A stretch of DNA of 64,000 nt from Polaromonas sp. YR568 (GCA_945878995.1 CAMCUN010000007.1:1-64000), one strand, 5' to 3'; positions 44,564-54,392 are shown, counted from the first letter of the stretch. The notes: generated by a model not told the origin, from the letters alone. Program-made: numbers and translations.

Positions 44564-45763
44564 TCAATGCGGGCGCAGCAGGTTCTCAATCAGCAAGGCC
44601 ATGCCCTGCCCTGCGCCTATGCACAGCGCCATCACGGCATAGCGCCCGCCCGTGTCGTGCAGATGATGCATGGCGGTCATGGTCATGCGCAATCCGGTGG
44701 CTCCCGGGGGGTGGCCTATGGAAATGCCGCCGCCATAAAGGTTGGTGCGCTCACGCGGCAGGCCCAACTCGCGCTCGGCGTGCAAATTGACCACGGCAAA
44801 GGCCTCGTTGATCTCAAAGTAGTCAATGTCGGACACCGTCAGTTGGTTGCGCTGGAGCAGTTGGCGCACAGCGGGCACCGGCCCCATGCCCATGAGGCGG
44901 GGCTCCACACCCACGGTGGCCCAGTCCAGCAGCCTGGCTTCGGCCTTGACACCGCGTTCACGGGCGGCCTGGGCGTCTAGCACCGTGACAAACGCCGCGC
45001 CGTCGGTGACGCCACTGGAATTGCCCGCCGTCACCTGGCCCTGCGCATCAAAAGAGGGGCGCAGTTGCTGCAGGCGAGCGAGTGTGATGTCTGGGCGCGG
45101 GAATTCGTCTTGGCTCATGAGGCGGACTCCCTTGCCCTGCCTGAGCTCAATGGGCTCGATTTGGCGCGCCAAAAAACCACTGGCCATGGCCTGAGCGGCG
45201 CGTTGCTGGCTCATCAGGGCCCAGTCGTCCATGTCTTGGCGGTGGTGACCGTGTTCACGGGCCAAGTTTTCAGCCGTTTGGCCCATGTACTCGCGGGTGA
45301 AAGGGTCGCGGTAGGTGTTTTCCAGCCAGTCCTGCAGGTTTTGGTCGCCCCGCTTGTGGCCCCAACGGCCGGTGCGCAACACAAAGGGCGCGCGGCTGTA
45401 GTTTTCAGCGCCGCCGGCCAGGGCCACGCGGGAATGGCCAGAGATGATTTGCTCCGCAGCGGAGACGATGGCCTGCAGGCCGGCGCCGCAGCCGCGGCTG
45501 ACCGTGAGTGCAGGCACCGTGTGCGGCAAGCCCATGGCGCCAGAAATCACGCGCGCACCGAACAAGCTGTCGGGGTCCACGGGCACGGTGTTGGCATAGA
45601 CCAAGTGGTCAATGTCGGCGTCGGCCAGGCCGCTGCGCGCCATGCTGGCGCGGGCAGCGTGCACGGCCAACTGCGTCAGCGGAATGTCGCGCAGGCTGCC
45701 GCCAAAATCTCCAAAAGGGGTGCGGGCTGGAGCGGCCAGCACAATGTCATGGGCAATAGGCAT
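44564..45763 (-). CDS. thiolase (acetyl-CoA C-acyltransferase)
   Basis: 399 residues with the complete type I/II thiolase active site: Cys92 in VSRGCGAGLQAI, His near 350 in GGGISIGHPPGATG and the second Cys near 382 in CIGAGQGMAL; NEAFAVVNL is also present. It cleaves 3-oxoacyl-CoA in degradation. The ATG at 45763 (MPIAHDIV) is preferred over one 45 bp upstream. It sits between the acyl-CoA ligase and the Bug gene in a minus-strand operon. Confidence 0.93.
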   Translation of the reverse strand: MPIAHDIVLAAPARTPFGDFGGSLRDIPLTQLAVHAARASMARSGLADADIDHLVYANTVPVDPDSLFGARVISGAMGLPHTVPALTVSRGCGAGLQAIVSAAEQIISGHSRVALAGGAENYSRAPFVLRTGRWGHKRGDQNLQDWLENTYRDPFTREYMGQTAENLAREHGHHRQDMDDWALMSQQRAAQAMASGFLARQIEPIELRQGKGVRLMSQDEFPRPDITLARLQQLRPSFDAQGQVTAGNSSGVTDGAAFVTVLDAQAARERGVKAEARLLDWATVGVEPRLMGMGPVPAVRQLLQRNQLTVSDIDYFEINEAFAVVNLHAERELGLPRERTNLYGGGISIGHPPGATGLRMTMTAMHHLHDTGGRYAVMALCIGAGQGMALLIENLLRPH

Positions 45764-45816
45764 GGTCAATAAGCAAGGGTAATAGGCTTGGGCATAGGAT
45801 GCGGGCAAAGCGCAGG

Positions 45817-47436
45817 TCAGGGGGTGGGGCGTTTTTTGAATGCGCGCAAGTCCAGCCCTAGCGCACGGGGGTCCTGTCCAGACGCAAAAATCAAGTTTTT
45901 AGACACTTTGTTGGTGGCTGTCACGGGCAGGCTGTCCCTGAACACCCACCACGCGGGTGCCTTGTAATAGGCCAGCAACTCCAGGCAATGGGCTTGCAAA
46001 CTCTGCGCCAGACTCGCTTGCGCCGCATAGCCGGGGACCAGCACCACGGCGGCCAACACCTCTTCATCGCGCAATTCATCGGGCACGGCCATCACGGCCA
46101 CGCGGGCCACCGCCGGGTGCGCTGCCAGCGCTGCCTCCACCTCGGCCGCCGAGATGTTTTCGCCCGAGCGGCGGATGATGTCTTTGCGCCTGTCTACAAA
46201 GTAAAGCATGCCAGTGGCATCTTGCGTGACCACGTCGCCAGTGTGAAACCAGCCGCCGCGCCAGGCATGCTCGGTGTCTTGAGGCTGACCCAAATAACCG
46301 GAGAAAAAGCCCCTTCTCGGGTCACTGCCTGAGGCGCGCACCAGCAATTGACCAGGCTGGCCTTGTGGCACCTCACGGTCTTGGTCGTCCACCACGCGCA
46401 CCTGCACGGGCTCGGCCGCACGACCAAAGGCACGGGTCGCGGTGTGCCTCGGCTCGTGCTGGTTGCTCAAAAACCGCCCCGTCTCGGTCATGCCCCAGAC
46501 CTCCACAAACGGAAAACCAAAGCGCGCCTCGACTTGGGGATGCAAGATGGGCTCGCAACCGGCCCCCAAACCAAAGCGAATCTGGTGCTGGCGCTCGGCC
46601 AGCGTGGGCGATTGCTTGAAAAGCACGGGCGGCATGATGCCCAAGTAATGGATGGCCGTGGCCTGCGACTGCACGCAGTCCTCCCACCAAGTGCTGGCGT
46701 GAAAGCGGTCGGGCAGCACCAGGCAGTTGTCGCTCAGGCACATGGTGGCAATGCTGGTGATGCCGCAATTCATGTGGAACACCGGCAAGGGGTTGAGAAC
46801 CCGCTCTTGCGCATGGCGCAGCGTCAGGGCACCGCCCAAGTCACGGTACCAGGCGCCTGCGGTCATCATGTACTCATTGGTGAGCACGCAGCCTTTGGGT
46901 GGCCCAGAAGTGCCTGAGGTAAAGAGCACAGCCACCTCTCGCCGCCAAGGGTCCTCGGACAGTGCGGCCACGCCTGAGGGTGCGGCAGGCAGTTGCTGCG
47001 CCAATTGGCTGGCATCAAGCACCGCCATGTGCGCCAGTGGCCCATCATCTTGCAGGGCCGCGTACAACTCAGCCCGGCGAGGCTCAATGGCCACCACCAA
47101 TTGCGCACCCGACAAGCTCATGGCGTGCCGGATTTCACCGCCGCGGTGGTCAGGATTGAGTGGGACGATGGACGCCCCCAAATGATTAAGGGCTAAAAAA
47201 TGAAAAAAGTGCCTAGGGTGGTTGCCCAACGCCAAGGCCACGCGATGCCCGTGGCCCCAGCCTTGGCGGGCATAAATTTGGATCAAGTCATCGACTTCGC
47301 GGCCAGCTTCTTCAAAGCTCCAAACGCGGCCGCCACAAAAGGCAGACTCGGCCAAAAAAGGCCTGGCGCCTGCCCGCATTCGTGCGGCCGTGAAGGCTTG
47401 GTGGAGCGAGCGCGAATGGTCGGCAGGATGGCTCAT
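45817..47436 (-). CDS. AMP-forming acyl-CoA synthetase
   Basis: 539 residues, ANL superfamily. P-loop LFTSGTSGPPKGCVLTN, motif VEVWGMTETGRFLS, hinge GGWFHTGDVVTQDATGMLYFVDRRKDIIRRSGENIS and catalytic Lys in TATNKVSKNLIF. The IIRRSGENIS form recalls crotonobetaine/carnitine-CoA ligase (CaiC) relatives. It activates a carboxylic acid for the P450/thiolase pathway. Its ATG is 1 nt after the stop of the SCP2-type thiolase gene. Confidence 0.92.
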   Translation of the reverse strand: MSHPADHSRSLHQAFTAARMRAGARPFLAESAFCGGRVWSFEEAGREVDDLIQIYARQGWGHGHRVALALGNHPRHFFHFLALNHLGASIVPLNPDHRGGEIRHAMSLSGAQLVVAIEPRRAELYAALQDDGPLAHMAVLDASQLAQQLPAAPSGVAALSEDPWRREVAVLFTSGTSGPPKGCVLTNEYMMTAGAWYRDLGGALTLRHAQERVLNPLPVFHMNCGITSIATMCLSDNCLVLPDRFHASTWWEDCVQSQATAIHYLGIMPPVLFKQSPTLAERQHQIRFGLGAGCEPILHPQVEARFGFPFVEVWGMTETGRFLSNQHEPRHTATRAFGRAAEPVQVRVVDDQDREVPQGQPGQLLVRASGSDPRRGFFSGYLGQPQDTEHAWRGGWFHTGDVVTQDATGMLYFVDRRKDIIRRSGENISAAEVEAALAAHPAVARVAVMAVPDELRDEEVLAAVVLVPGYAAQASLAQSLQAHCLELLAYYKAPAWWVFRDSLPVTATNKVSKNLIFASGQDPRALGLDLRAFKKRPTP

Positions 47437-47437
47437 G

Positions 47438-48688
47438 TCAGCGCTGCAGCAAGGTCACGGCACAGGCCGCTTCGTCAAAGCCAATCACGCCCCCGCCGTT
47501 TTCGGCCAAGGCGGTGTGTGCACCTGTGACTTGGCGCGCTCCGCATTCGCCGCGCAGTTGACCGGTTAATTCGTAAATCATCGACAAACCAGTGGCCCCC
47601 ACAGGGTGGCCTTTGGAGACCAAACCGCCCGAGGTGTTGATGGGAATGCGCCCGCCCAAAGCGGTGGCGCCACTGCCCACAAATTCTCCACCTGCGCCTG
47701 TCTCGCAAAAACCCAGCATCTCGGCCTGGTAAATCTCGCAAAACGAGGTGGCGTCATGCACCTCGGCCACATCAATCTGCGAGGGCTGCACATCCGCAGC
47801 CGCGTAGGCCCGCTGGGCGGCCAAGCGAGACAAGCCAGGCTCGTCCAGCGCGCGGTACTTGCCGCCTGTGAGCACGCTGGCTTTGACCTGTACCGCGCGT
47901 TCACGGCTGGCCGCTGGCAGTGAACGCCAGACTTTTTCTGAACACAGCAAAGCGGCCGCAGCGCCATCGCCAATCGGCGAGCACATGGCGCGCGTCAAAG
48001 GCCAGCTGACAAGCCGGTCGGCCAGCACCTGCTCAGGGCTCAGTTCAAAGCGGTATTGGGCCTTGGGATTGAGCGCGCCCATGGCGTGGTTTTTGGACGC
48101 GGCAAACGCTATTTGAGCCTGGGTGGTGCCAAAGCGGCGCATGTGCCAGGCGGCTTGCATGGCGTAGGTGTCCATGAACAAGGTGCCGCTGGCGGCTTCG
48201 GGCTCAAAGGGCTTGCCCGCTTGCTCGCCTGCATCGCGGTAGTAATCCAGCCATTCCTGCCGATCGAACTGGTCAATGCCGCCTTCAAAAATCTCTTGGG
48301 TGCGCGCCGCATCGCCGGGCACAAAGGTTTTCTCCACGCCCATGGCCAGCGCCATGCCCACCTGGCCGGACAAAATGTCTTTATAGGCGCCGTGCAAGGC
48401 CATGGAGGCGGTGGCGCAGCCACCCTCCACGTTGATCAGGGGCACCCGCTCAGGAAACAGCCCCTCGCGCACCAAGGGCGTCATGCAGACCTGACCGCGG
48501 ATGTTGCGCTGGCCAAAGGTACCCATGCCGCAGTTGCCAAACCAAGCCTGCTCAATGAGAGCGCCGTCACTCAGGCCCGCGTCATGCAGCACCTCCAGGT
48601 AGGCCTGGCGGGTCAGCGCCTTGAAGCTGGTGTCCGGCTGCTTGCCAAAGGGCGTGCAAGACACGCCAATGAGGTAGACCTTGTCCAT
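47438..48688 (-). CDS. SCP2-type thiolase-family protein
   Basis: 416 residues, sterol-carrier-type thiolase without a separate SCP2 domain. Nucleophile Cys is in VEGGCATASMALHGA and the catalytic His in VSKGHPVGATGLSM; the C-terminal catalytic Cys motif reads AACAVTLL. Such enzymes cleave branched or steroid-like 3-oxoacyl-CoA, often with a partner protein. ATG 48688 starts MDKVYLIGVS; the frame is open 64 codons further into the P450 gene, which is rejected. Two different thiolases in one operon suggest successive chain cleavages or distinct chain types. Confidence 0.9.
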   Translation of the reverse strand: MDKVYLIGVSCTPFGKQPDTSFKALTRQAYLEVLHDAGLSDGALIEQAWFGNCGMGTFGQRNIRGQVCMTPLVREGLFPERVPLINVEGGCATASMALHGAYKDILSGQVGMALAMGVEKTFVPGDAARTQEIFEGGIDQFDRQEWLDYYRDAGEQAGKPFEPEAASGTLFMDTYAMQAAWHMRRFGTTQAQIAFAASKNHAMGALNPKAQYRFELSPEQVLADRLVSWPLTRAMCSPIGDGAAAALLCSEKVWRSLPAASRERAVQVKASVLTGGKYRALDEPGLSRLAAQRAYAAADVQPSQIDVAEVHDATSFCEIYQAEMLGFCETGAGGEFVGSGATALGGRIPINTSGGLVSKGHPVGATGLSMIYELTGQLRGECGARQVTGAHTALAENGGGVIGFDEAACAVTLLQR

Positions 48689-48704
48689 GGGGTGTGCGTC
48701 TCCT

Positions 48705-49964
48705 TCAGGCCAACACCAGCGGCAGCTTTTTGGGGCCACGCATGACGAGGGCATCAATCCAATCGGGCTCATGGCTGCCAGCATGCAAACCCGGAAAGCG
48801 TGCCACCAGTTCGCCCAGGCAGACCTTGGCTTCCATGCGGGCCAGGGGGGCGCCCAAGCAAAAGTGAATGCCAAAACCAAAAGTCAGGTGCCGGTTGGGC
48901 GTGCGCCCCAGGTCCAGCTCGTGCGGCTGGCTAAAAAAGCGGGGGTCCCGGTTGGCCGCGTTGATCATGGCAAACAAGCGCTCGCCGGCGCGCAAGGTTT
49001 TGCCGCCCAGCTCATGGTCTTGCGCCACCACGCGGGCAATGCTGTTGCTTGGACCGTCGTAGCGCAAGAACTCCTCAACGGCCGAATCTATGAGCGCCGG
49101 CTCGGCATGCAGGCGTGCCAGCTGTTGCGGGTGCTCCAGCAAAGCCACCACGGCGCTGCCCAGCAAGTTGGTGGTGGTTTCGTGACCGCCAAACAAAAAG
49201 AGCATGCAGCAAGCCACCAGCTCGTCCTCGCTGAGCATGCCGCCTTCGTCGCGCGCCAGCACCATGCGGCTGATGGCGTCTTGGCCGGGCTGGCGGCGCC
49301 TGAGCGCGATCAGCTCGCGAAAGTAGGCCGACATGCGGTCTGCGCCGTCTCGCGCACGGGTGTATTTGTCTGCCTCGCCCTGCGCCGTGCCAATGAACAA
49401 GCGCAAGTCGTCAGACCAGGCCTTGATGGGCTTGAAGTCCTCGCGCGGCACGCCCAGCATGTCCAGGATCACAAAGGCCGGGAAAAGCTCGGCCACTTCT
49501 TTCATGAAATCAATCTCGCGCCCGGTGTCCACACCCTTCATGATGTGATCGAAGGCATCGCGAATGGCCGGTCCCATCTCGGCCACCGTGGCTGCCGAGA
49601 TCACCGTGTTGAGCAGGCGGCGCAGCCGGGTGTGTTCGGGCGGCGCTTTGAACACCAACCAATGGTTGAGGTAGCGCATCACGCCACTCAAGATATCGCG
49701 GCGCTCGTCTTTGAGCGCGTCGTAAAAAGGGCGCAGGCGGTCCGAAGACACGCCCTGCCCCATGCAGACATGGCGCACGTCGTCGTAGCGGGTCAGGATC
49801 CAACTCTTGAGAGCGGGGCTCCAATGCACGGGGTCCTGGTCCTGCAGCTGTTCATACAGAGGAAAAGGATTGCGCCGGGTGCGCTCGTCCTTGGGGTCGT
49901 ACACAGGCAGGTCGTGAAGCTGGGTCATGCGGTCAAAGGGAACAGGGTTTGAATTTTTTGTCAT
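48705..49964 (-). CDS. soluble bacterial cytochrome P450
   Basis: 419 residues. Heme ligand Cys369 in FGFGIHFCLGAPLAR, I-helix oxygen motif GGHETTTN (259-266) and the ExxR pair Glu298-Arg301 are all present. No membrane helix is seen, so it is a class I soluble enzyme needing a ferredoxin and reductase, neither of which is encoded nearby. Start ATG 49964 or 36 bp downstream. In an operon with an enoyl reductase-like protein, thiolases and an acyl-CoA ligase it probably hydroxylates a terpenoid, steroid or fatty substrate at the start of its catabolism. Confidence 0.94.
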   Translation of the reverse strand: MTKNSNPVPFDRMTQLHDLPVYDPKDERTRRNPFPLYEQLQDQDPVHWSPALKSWILTRYDDVRHVCMGQGVSSDRLRPFYDALKDERRDILSGVMRYLNHWLVFKAPPEHTRLRRLLNTVISAATVAEMGPAIRDAFDHIMKGVDTGREIDFMKEVAELFPAFVILDMLGVPREDFKPIKAWSDDLRLFIGTAQGEADKYTRARDGADRMSAYFRELIALRRRQPGQDAISRMVLARDEGGMLSEDELVACCMLFLFGGHETTTNLLGSAVVALLEHPQQLARLHAEPALIDSAVEEFLRYDGPSNSIARVVAQDHELGGKTLRAGERLFAMINAANRDPRFFSQPHELDLGRTPNRHLTFGFGIHFCLGAPLARMEAKVCLGELVARFPGLHAGSHEPDWIDALVMRGPKKLPLVLA

Positions 49965-50028
49965 TCAACGCTAACAGCACTGCGCAGCGCCATCAATAGG
50001 GCATGCACTGCGTCCCCAAAGAGACAGC

Positions 50029-51063
50029 TCAAACAAGCGGGTAGCTTGCCCCCCGCAGCAGCACCTTGCCCTGGCGCCCATCCCTGGCTGCATGCGCCAG
50101 CGCCGCCGCCACCTCCGCCAGGTCATAAACCTGCTCCACCGCCATCTCCAGCGAGCCTTGGGCGGACAGGTTCATGAGCGCCGGGTAGACCTGCTTGCCC
50201 GCCTCCCTGTTTGCCGGATCGGCAAACCAGCGGGCCAGCCAAAAGCCGCTCATCTCCACGCCCCTGAACACCAGGTCGTGGGCTGCCATCTGGCTGGGCT
50301 GGCCGCTGAGCAGGCCGTAGACCACCAAACGGCCGCCTTCGGCCAGGCAAGCTGCCAAGGTGGCCGAGGCGCTGCCACCCACGGCATCGAGCCCCAGGGA
50401 CACAGTGGCGCCACCGGTGATTTGCCTGGCCTGCGCCACCACAGCCGCCGCGTCACCGCCCTCGTCAACCAGCCAATGCTCGGCCGAGTCGCGGGGAACG
50501 GCGTCGGCGCGCCTGACGATGTTGAGCACCTTGAGGCCCAGGTGCGCAGCAATCTGGCGCACGCATTGGCCCACGGCCGAATTGGCCGCGTTTTGCACCA
50601 CCCAATCTCCCTGCTGGAGCACCCGCTGGTGCTGGAGCAGCACCCAGGCTGTGGCCGGGTTGGCCGTCAGCATGGCTTGCTGCAGCACATCACCTTGGGC
50701 CGCCACCTGCACCAGCGCCCGGCGGTGCAGCACCCGCTCGTCGGCCCACAGGCCGCCCGCTCCCATGGGCAGCACGCGATCGCCCGCCTTCAAGTCGTCC
50801 ACCCCCTGCCCCACCTCCAAAACCACGGCCACGCCTTCGTGGCCGGGCACATAGGGCAGTTCAGGCTTGACGCCATACAGGCCCTGCATCTGCAGCAAGT
50901 CGGCGGGCAACATGTTCATGGCCAGCATGCCAATGCGCACCTGCTTGGCGGCCAAAGGCAAACGGTCTTCAGTGCGAACGCGCAGCCGCTCAGACCAGGG
51001 CAGACCGGGCTGTGTGGAGGTGACTTCGATCACGCGGGGGGAGTCAGAAAGTGTGGCGGTCAT
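50029..51063 (-). CDS. MECR/ETR-like 2-enoyl thioester reductase (MDR superfamily)
   Basis: 344 residues. The likely catalytic Tyr63 is in MLPADLLQMQGLYG, comparable to the NPxD...QGxY segment of mitochondrial 2-enoyl thioester reductases; TANPATAW and QNAANSAVGQ match the nucleotide domain. NADPH-dependent reduction of a trans-2-enoyl-CoA is the family activity. ATG 51063 is chosen over one 27 bp upstream. It is upstream of the P450 gene in the same direction (64-bp gap) and divergent from the esterase, with a 78-bp shared promoter region. Confidence 0.88.
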   Translation of the reverse strand: MTATLSDSPRVIEVTSTQPGLPWSERLRVRTEDRLPLAAKQVRIGMLAMNMLPADLLQMQGLYGVKPELPYVPGHEGVAVVLEVGQGVDDLKAGDRVLPMGAGGLWADERVLHRRALVQVAAQGDVLQQAMLTANPATAWVLLQHQRVLQQGDWVVQNAANSAVGQCVRQIAAHLGLKVLNIVRRADAVPRDSAEHWLVDEGGDAAAVVAQARQITGGATVSLGLDAVGGSASATLAACLAEGGRLVVYGLLSGQPSQMAAHDLVFRGVEMSGFWLARWFADPANREAGKQVYPALMNLSAQGSLEMAVEQVYDLAEVAAALAHAARDGRQGKVLLRGASYPLV

Positions 51064-51141
51064 GGGCAATCCATCAGGTGGGCAAAACAAGTTCAGTTTG
51101 GCAGGCTGCTAGGATTTTGATCCCCTCTGAGCCTTCACCCC

Positions 51142-52191
51142 ATGCCGCTTTACCCTGATCAACCCGCCCCCTTACTGGACGACGCCATCACCTTGCGCCA
51201 GCTGGGCAGCATGCACATTGGCGGTCGCTCCGCGTCCCTGAGCGGCTTGCCTGCGCGCGACATCACCTACTCGCCAGGCGGCCCGGCGGTCAGCCTGGAC
51301 CCCAATGGTGATTTCGAGATTGAGCAGATGTATGTGCAATTCGCCCAGTTGCTCAAGCCCCGGGCCAGCCACCCCTTGCTCATGATGCACGGCGGCGGCA
51401 TGAGCGGTGTCACCTACGAGACCAAGCCCTGCAGGCGGCCGGGATGGCAGGCGTTTTTTCTGCGCGCCGGCCATGACGTGTGGCTGGCCGACGCCGTCGA
51501 GCGCGGCCGTGCCTCCTGGGCGCGCAGTCCAGAGTTCTTCCGCGGTGAAGCCGTGTTTCGCAGCAAGCAAGAAGCCTGGGAGCTGTTTCGCATGGGGCCG
51601 CCCGGCTCCTGGCACGCCGAGCCGTCCATGCGCCAAGCCCACGACCCCATGCGCTTTCCGGTGTCGGCTTTCGACAGGTTCATGAAGCAGTCTGTGCCCC
51701 GCTGGACCAGCAACGACGCGGCCACCCAGGCCGCCTACAACGAGCTGGCCCGACTGCACGGCCCTTTTGTGATCGTGGCCCACAGCCAAGGCTGCCACTT
51801 CGCTTTTCACATGGCCCTGGCCCACCCTGAGAAAGTGCGCGCCATCGTGGCGCTGGAGCCCTCGGGCTTGGCGCAGGTGCCCGATGCGCATTTGTCGCGC
51901 TTGAAGGCCATTCCCCATTTGTTTGTCTGGGGCGACCACCTGATGGGCCATCCCCTGTGGTCGCAGCTTGGTCCCAGGCTGCAGGCTTACAGACAGCGCC
52001 TGCAAGCGCAGGGCGTGCAGGTCGACGAGTGGGACCTGCCCGCCCTGGGCATTCGCGGCAACTCCCACATGCTGATGATGGACGACAACTCCGACGAATT
52101 GGCCGCCCACGTCCACCACTGGTTGCATGAGCAAGGGCTGTGTCAGGCTGACGATCAAGCGCCCAGCGCCTTGAGCTCGGCTTCGCTATAA
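51142..52191 (+). CDS. alpha/beta-hydrolase, probable esterase
   Basis: 349 residues. The oxyanion-hole HGGG (83-86) and nucleophile Ser215 in VAHSQGCHF are clear; a C-terminal His lies in GNSHMLMMDDNS. The insert between strand and nucleophile (about 100-200) forms a cap rich in Trp, Phe and Met, fitting a hydrophobic ester. No secretion signal is seen. The gene diverges from the enoyl reductase/P450 operon and its 3' end overlaps the convergent CoA-transferase by 37 bp. Confidence 0.88.
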   Translation: MPLYPDQPAPLLDDAITLRQLGSMHIGGRSASLSGLPARDITYSPGGPAVSLDPNGDFEIEQMYVQFAQLLKPRASHPLLMMHGGGMSGVTYETKPCRRPGWQAFFLRAGHDVWLADAVERGRASWARSPEFFRGEAVFRSKQEAWELFRMGPPGSWHAEPSMRQAHDPMRFPVSAFDRFMKQSVPRWTSNDAATQAAYNELARLHGPFVIVAHSQGCHFAFHMALAHPEKVRAIVALEPSGLAQVPDAHLSRLKAIPHLFVWGDHLMGHPLWSQLGPRLQAYRQRLQAQGVQVDEWDLPALGIRGNSHMLMMDDNSDELAAHVHHWLHEQGLCQADDQAPSALSSASL

Positions 52192-53333
52192 CCCAAGTCG
52201 CGCAGCACCTCGGCCGTGTGCTCGCCCAGGCGCGGCGGGTCCAGGCGCAGAGGCGGGCGCTGGCCGTCCATGGTCAGGGGCAGCAGGGGCGCTTTGGTCA
52301 GCCGCCCGTCGGGCAGGCGCAAGGGCGCCAAGCCGCCGGTGGCGTTGAGGTGGGGGTCGTCCATCAGGTCGTGCGGGCGCGTGATGGGCGCAAACGGCAG
52401 GCCGTGATGCTCAAACACGGCCGCCAATTCGGCCGCGCTTTGTGTGGCCAAGCGCTTGCGCAGCTGCGGCATCAGCCAGTCGCGGGCACGCACGCGGTCG
52501 TTGTTGCTGCGCAGGCGCTCGTCGGCGGCCCACTCGCTCAGGCCAAAGGCGGTGCAAAACAGCCGCCACTGCGTGTCGCTGACCACCGCCAAGAAAATTT
52601 GCTCGCCGCCTGCCACGGTGAACACGTCGTAAATCGCCCAGGCCGAAATGCGCGCGGGCATGGGCGCGGCGGGCTGGCCGGTGACGGCGAACTGCATCAT
52701 GTGCTGGGCCATGAGGAAGACATTGTTTTCAAACAGCGCGCTTTGCACCTCCTGGCCGCGCCCGGTGTGCTCGCGCTGGGCCAGCGCGGCCATGGCGCCT
52801 ATGGCGCCAAACATGCCGCCCATGATGTCGTTGACGCTGGTGCCCGCCCGCAAAGGGTCGCCTGGGCGGCCGGTCATGTAGGCCAGGCCGCCCATCATTT
52901 GCACCACCTCGTCCAGCGCGGTGCGGTGGTCGTAGGGGCCGGGCAAAAAGCCTTTGTGGCTGACGTAAATCAGCCTGGGGTTGAGCAGGCTGAGTGAGGC
53001 GAAATCAAGCCCAAGCTTGGCCATGGTGCCGGGCTTGAAGTTCTCGCTGAGCACATCTGCCGTGGCCACCAAGCGCAAGGCGGCCTCCAAGCCAGCAGGC
53101 GTGTGCAGGTCCAGCACCACGCTTTTTTTGTTGCGGTTGAACATGGGGAAAAAGCCCGAGCCCGAGCCCAGCAGGCGGCGCGAGTTGTCGCCCGCAAGCG
53201 GCTCGACCTTGATGACCTCGGCGCCCAGGTCGGCCAGCACCATGCCGCAGGTCGGCCCCATCACCATGTGGGTGAACTCCACCACGCGGATGCCTGCGTA
53301 GGGCAGTGGCGGGTGGCTTGCTATATCGGTCAT
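52155..53333 (-). CDS. family III (CaiB/BaiF) CoA-transferase 2
   Basis: 392 residues. The aspartyl nucleophile is Asp169 in GTSVNDIMGGMFGA, the same number as in formyl-CoA transferase. N-terminal IRVVEFTHMVMGPTCGMVLADLGAEVIKVE is typical. It probably activates an acid of the neighbouring esterase/P450 pathway. Overlapping 3' ends with the esterase (52155-52191) mean the two transcripts are antisense to each other there. Transcription appears monocistronic. Confidence 0.93.
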   Translation of the reverse strand: MTDIASHPPLPYAGIRVVEFTHMVMGPTCGMVLADLGAEVIKVEPLAGDNSRRLLGSGSGFFPMFNRNKKSVVLDLHTPAGLEAALRLVATADVLSENFKPGTMAKLGLDFASLSLLNPRLIYVSHKGFLPGPYDHRTALDEVVQMMGGLAYMTGRPGDPLRAGTSVNDIMGGMFGAIGAMAALAQREHTGRGQEVQSALFENNVFLMAQHMMQFAVTGQPAAPMPARISAWAIYDVFTVAGGEQIFLAVVSDTQWRLFCTAFGLSEWAADERLRSNNDRVRARDWLMPQLRKRLATQSAAELAAVFEHHGLPFAPITRPHDLMDDPHLNATGGLAPLRLPDGRLTKAPLLPLTMDGQRPPLRLDPPRLGEHTAEVLRDLGYSEAELKALGA

Positions 53334-53490
53334 GGCTGAATTTTTTAGCAGAATGAGGAGCTGAGTCGGGTGCTAAGACAGGGCTTAGTGTGGCACTGAC
53401 TGAGAATTGTCCAAGAGCATCTCGCGCGCAGGGGCTGTGACAACCCACACCTGATTTTGGCAAACACCGAGTGAGGACATCGATTGCAAT

Positions 53491-54381
53491 TCACCGCCCC
53501 AAAATCAGCGCCGAGCCCGCCACCGCCATGGCAGCCCCCAGCCAGGCGCCTAAAGCGGGCCTGCGCTGGTAAATCAACCACAACAGCGGCAACAGCAGCA
53601 CGGGCGAGAGCGATGCAAAAATGGCCACCAAGTTGGCCTGGCCCTCACGCAGGGCCGCCAAAATAAGCGTCATGCCCAAAGCCATGGCCACGGCGGCGCT
53701 GGCGGCGGTGTTGCCCAAGATGCGGCGTGTCAGCGGCTGCTGCACGCGTGCAAGCTTCAAGCCTCCCCAAAGCAGCAGCAAGTGGGCGGCAAAGCTGGCC
53801 GTGGTGCGCACGGCTGAGGCGGCCACCGCGTCCACCCCGGTGGCCATGAGGGGCTTGATCATGAGCGTGGCCAGCGATTGGCACAGCGCCGCCAACACGC
53901 CCAAGGCCACACCCGAGCGCAGCGAGCCCCGGGTGAGCTCCCAAGCGTGGGCCTCGTCGGCGCGGCGGCCCCAGGCAATGGCCACCATCACGCCAGACAC
54001 CAAGAGCCCGCTGCCCAACAAGGTCCAACCCCACAAAGTCTCGCCCAGAAACACCCAGGCAAAAAGGGCTGAAAACAAGGCGTGGGTGGCAAACAGCACG
54101 CCAGAGCGCCTGGGGCCCAAACGGTTCATGCAGGCAAACAGCGCCGTGTCACCAATGAAGATGCCCACCACGCCCGAGAGCACCAGCAGGCCCACGGCGG
54201 GGCTGCTCAAGCTGCGCCATTGGCCGGTATAAAGCGCCAAGGCCCACAAGAGGCTGAGCGCAAAAAACAAGCGCCAGCGTGTGAAGGCAAAAGCCCCCAT
54301 GTGGCTGGAGGCCGTGGCCGAGAAAATACTCCCCACGGCCCAACACAGCGCGGCCAAGGCGGCCAAAAACTCAGGGCGCAA
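53491..54381 (-). CDS. EamA/DMT-family transporter
   Basis: 296 residues with about ten hydrophobic segments in two EamA repeats (about 5-140 and 150-290). The family exports amino acids, metabolites or drugs across the inner membrane. It lies 12 bp downstream of pmbA in the same direction. The 157 bp between its end and the CoA-transferase start hold nothing recognisable. Substrate not predictable. Confidence 0.88.
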   Translation of the reverse strand: MRPEFLAALAALCWAVGSIFSATASSHMGAFAFTRWRLFFALSLLWALALYTGQWRSLSSPAVGLLVLSGVVGIFIGDTALFACMNRLGPRRSGVLFATHALFSALFAWVFLGETLWGWTLLGSGLLVSGVMVAIAWGRRADEAHAWELTRGSLRSGVALGVLAALCQSLATLMIKPLMATGVDAVAASAVRTTASFAAHLLLLWGGLKLARVQQPLTRRILGNTAASAAVAMALGMTLILAALREGQANLVAIFASLSPVLLLPLLWLIYQRRPALGAWLGAAMAVAGSALILGR

Positions 54382-54392
54382 AGCTTAAGGAC

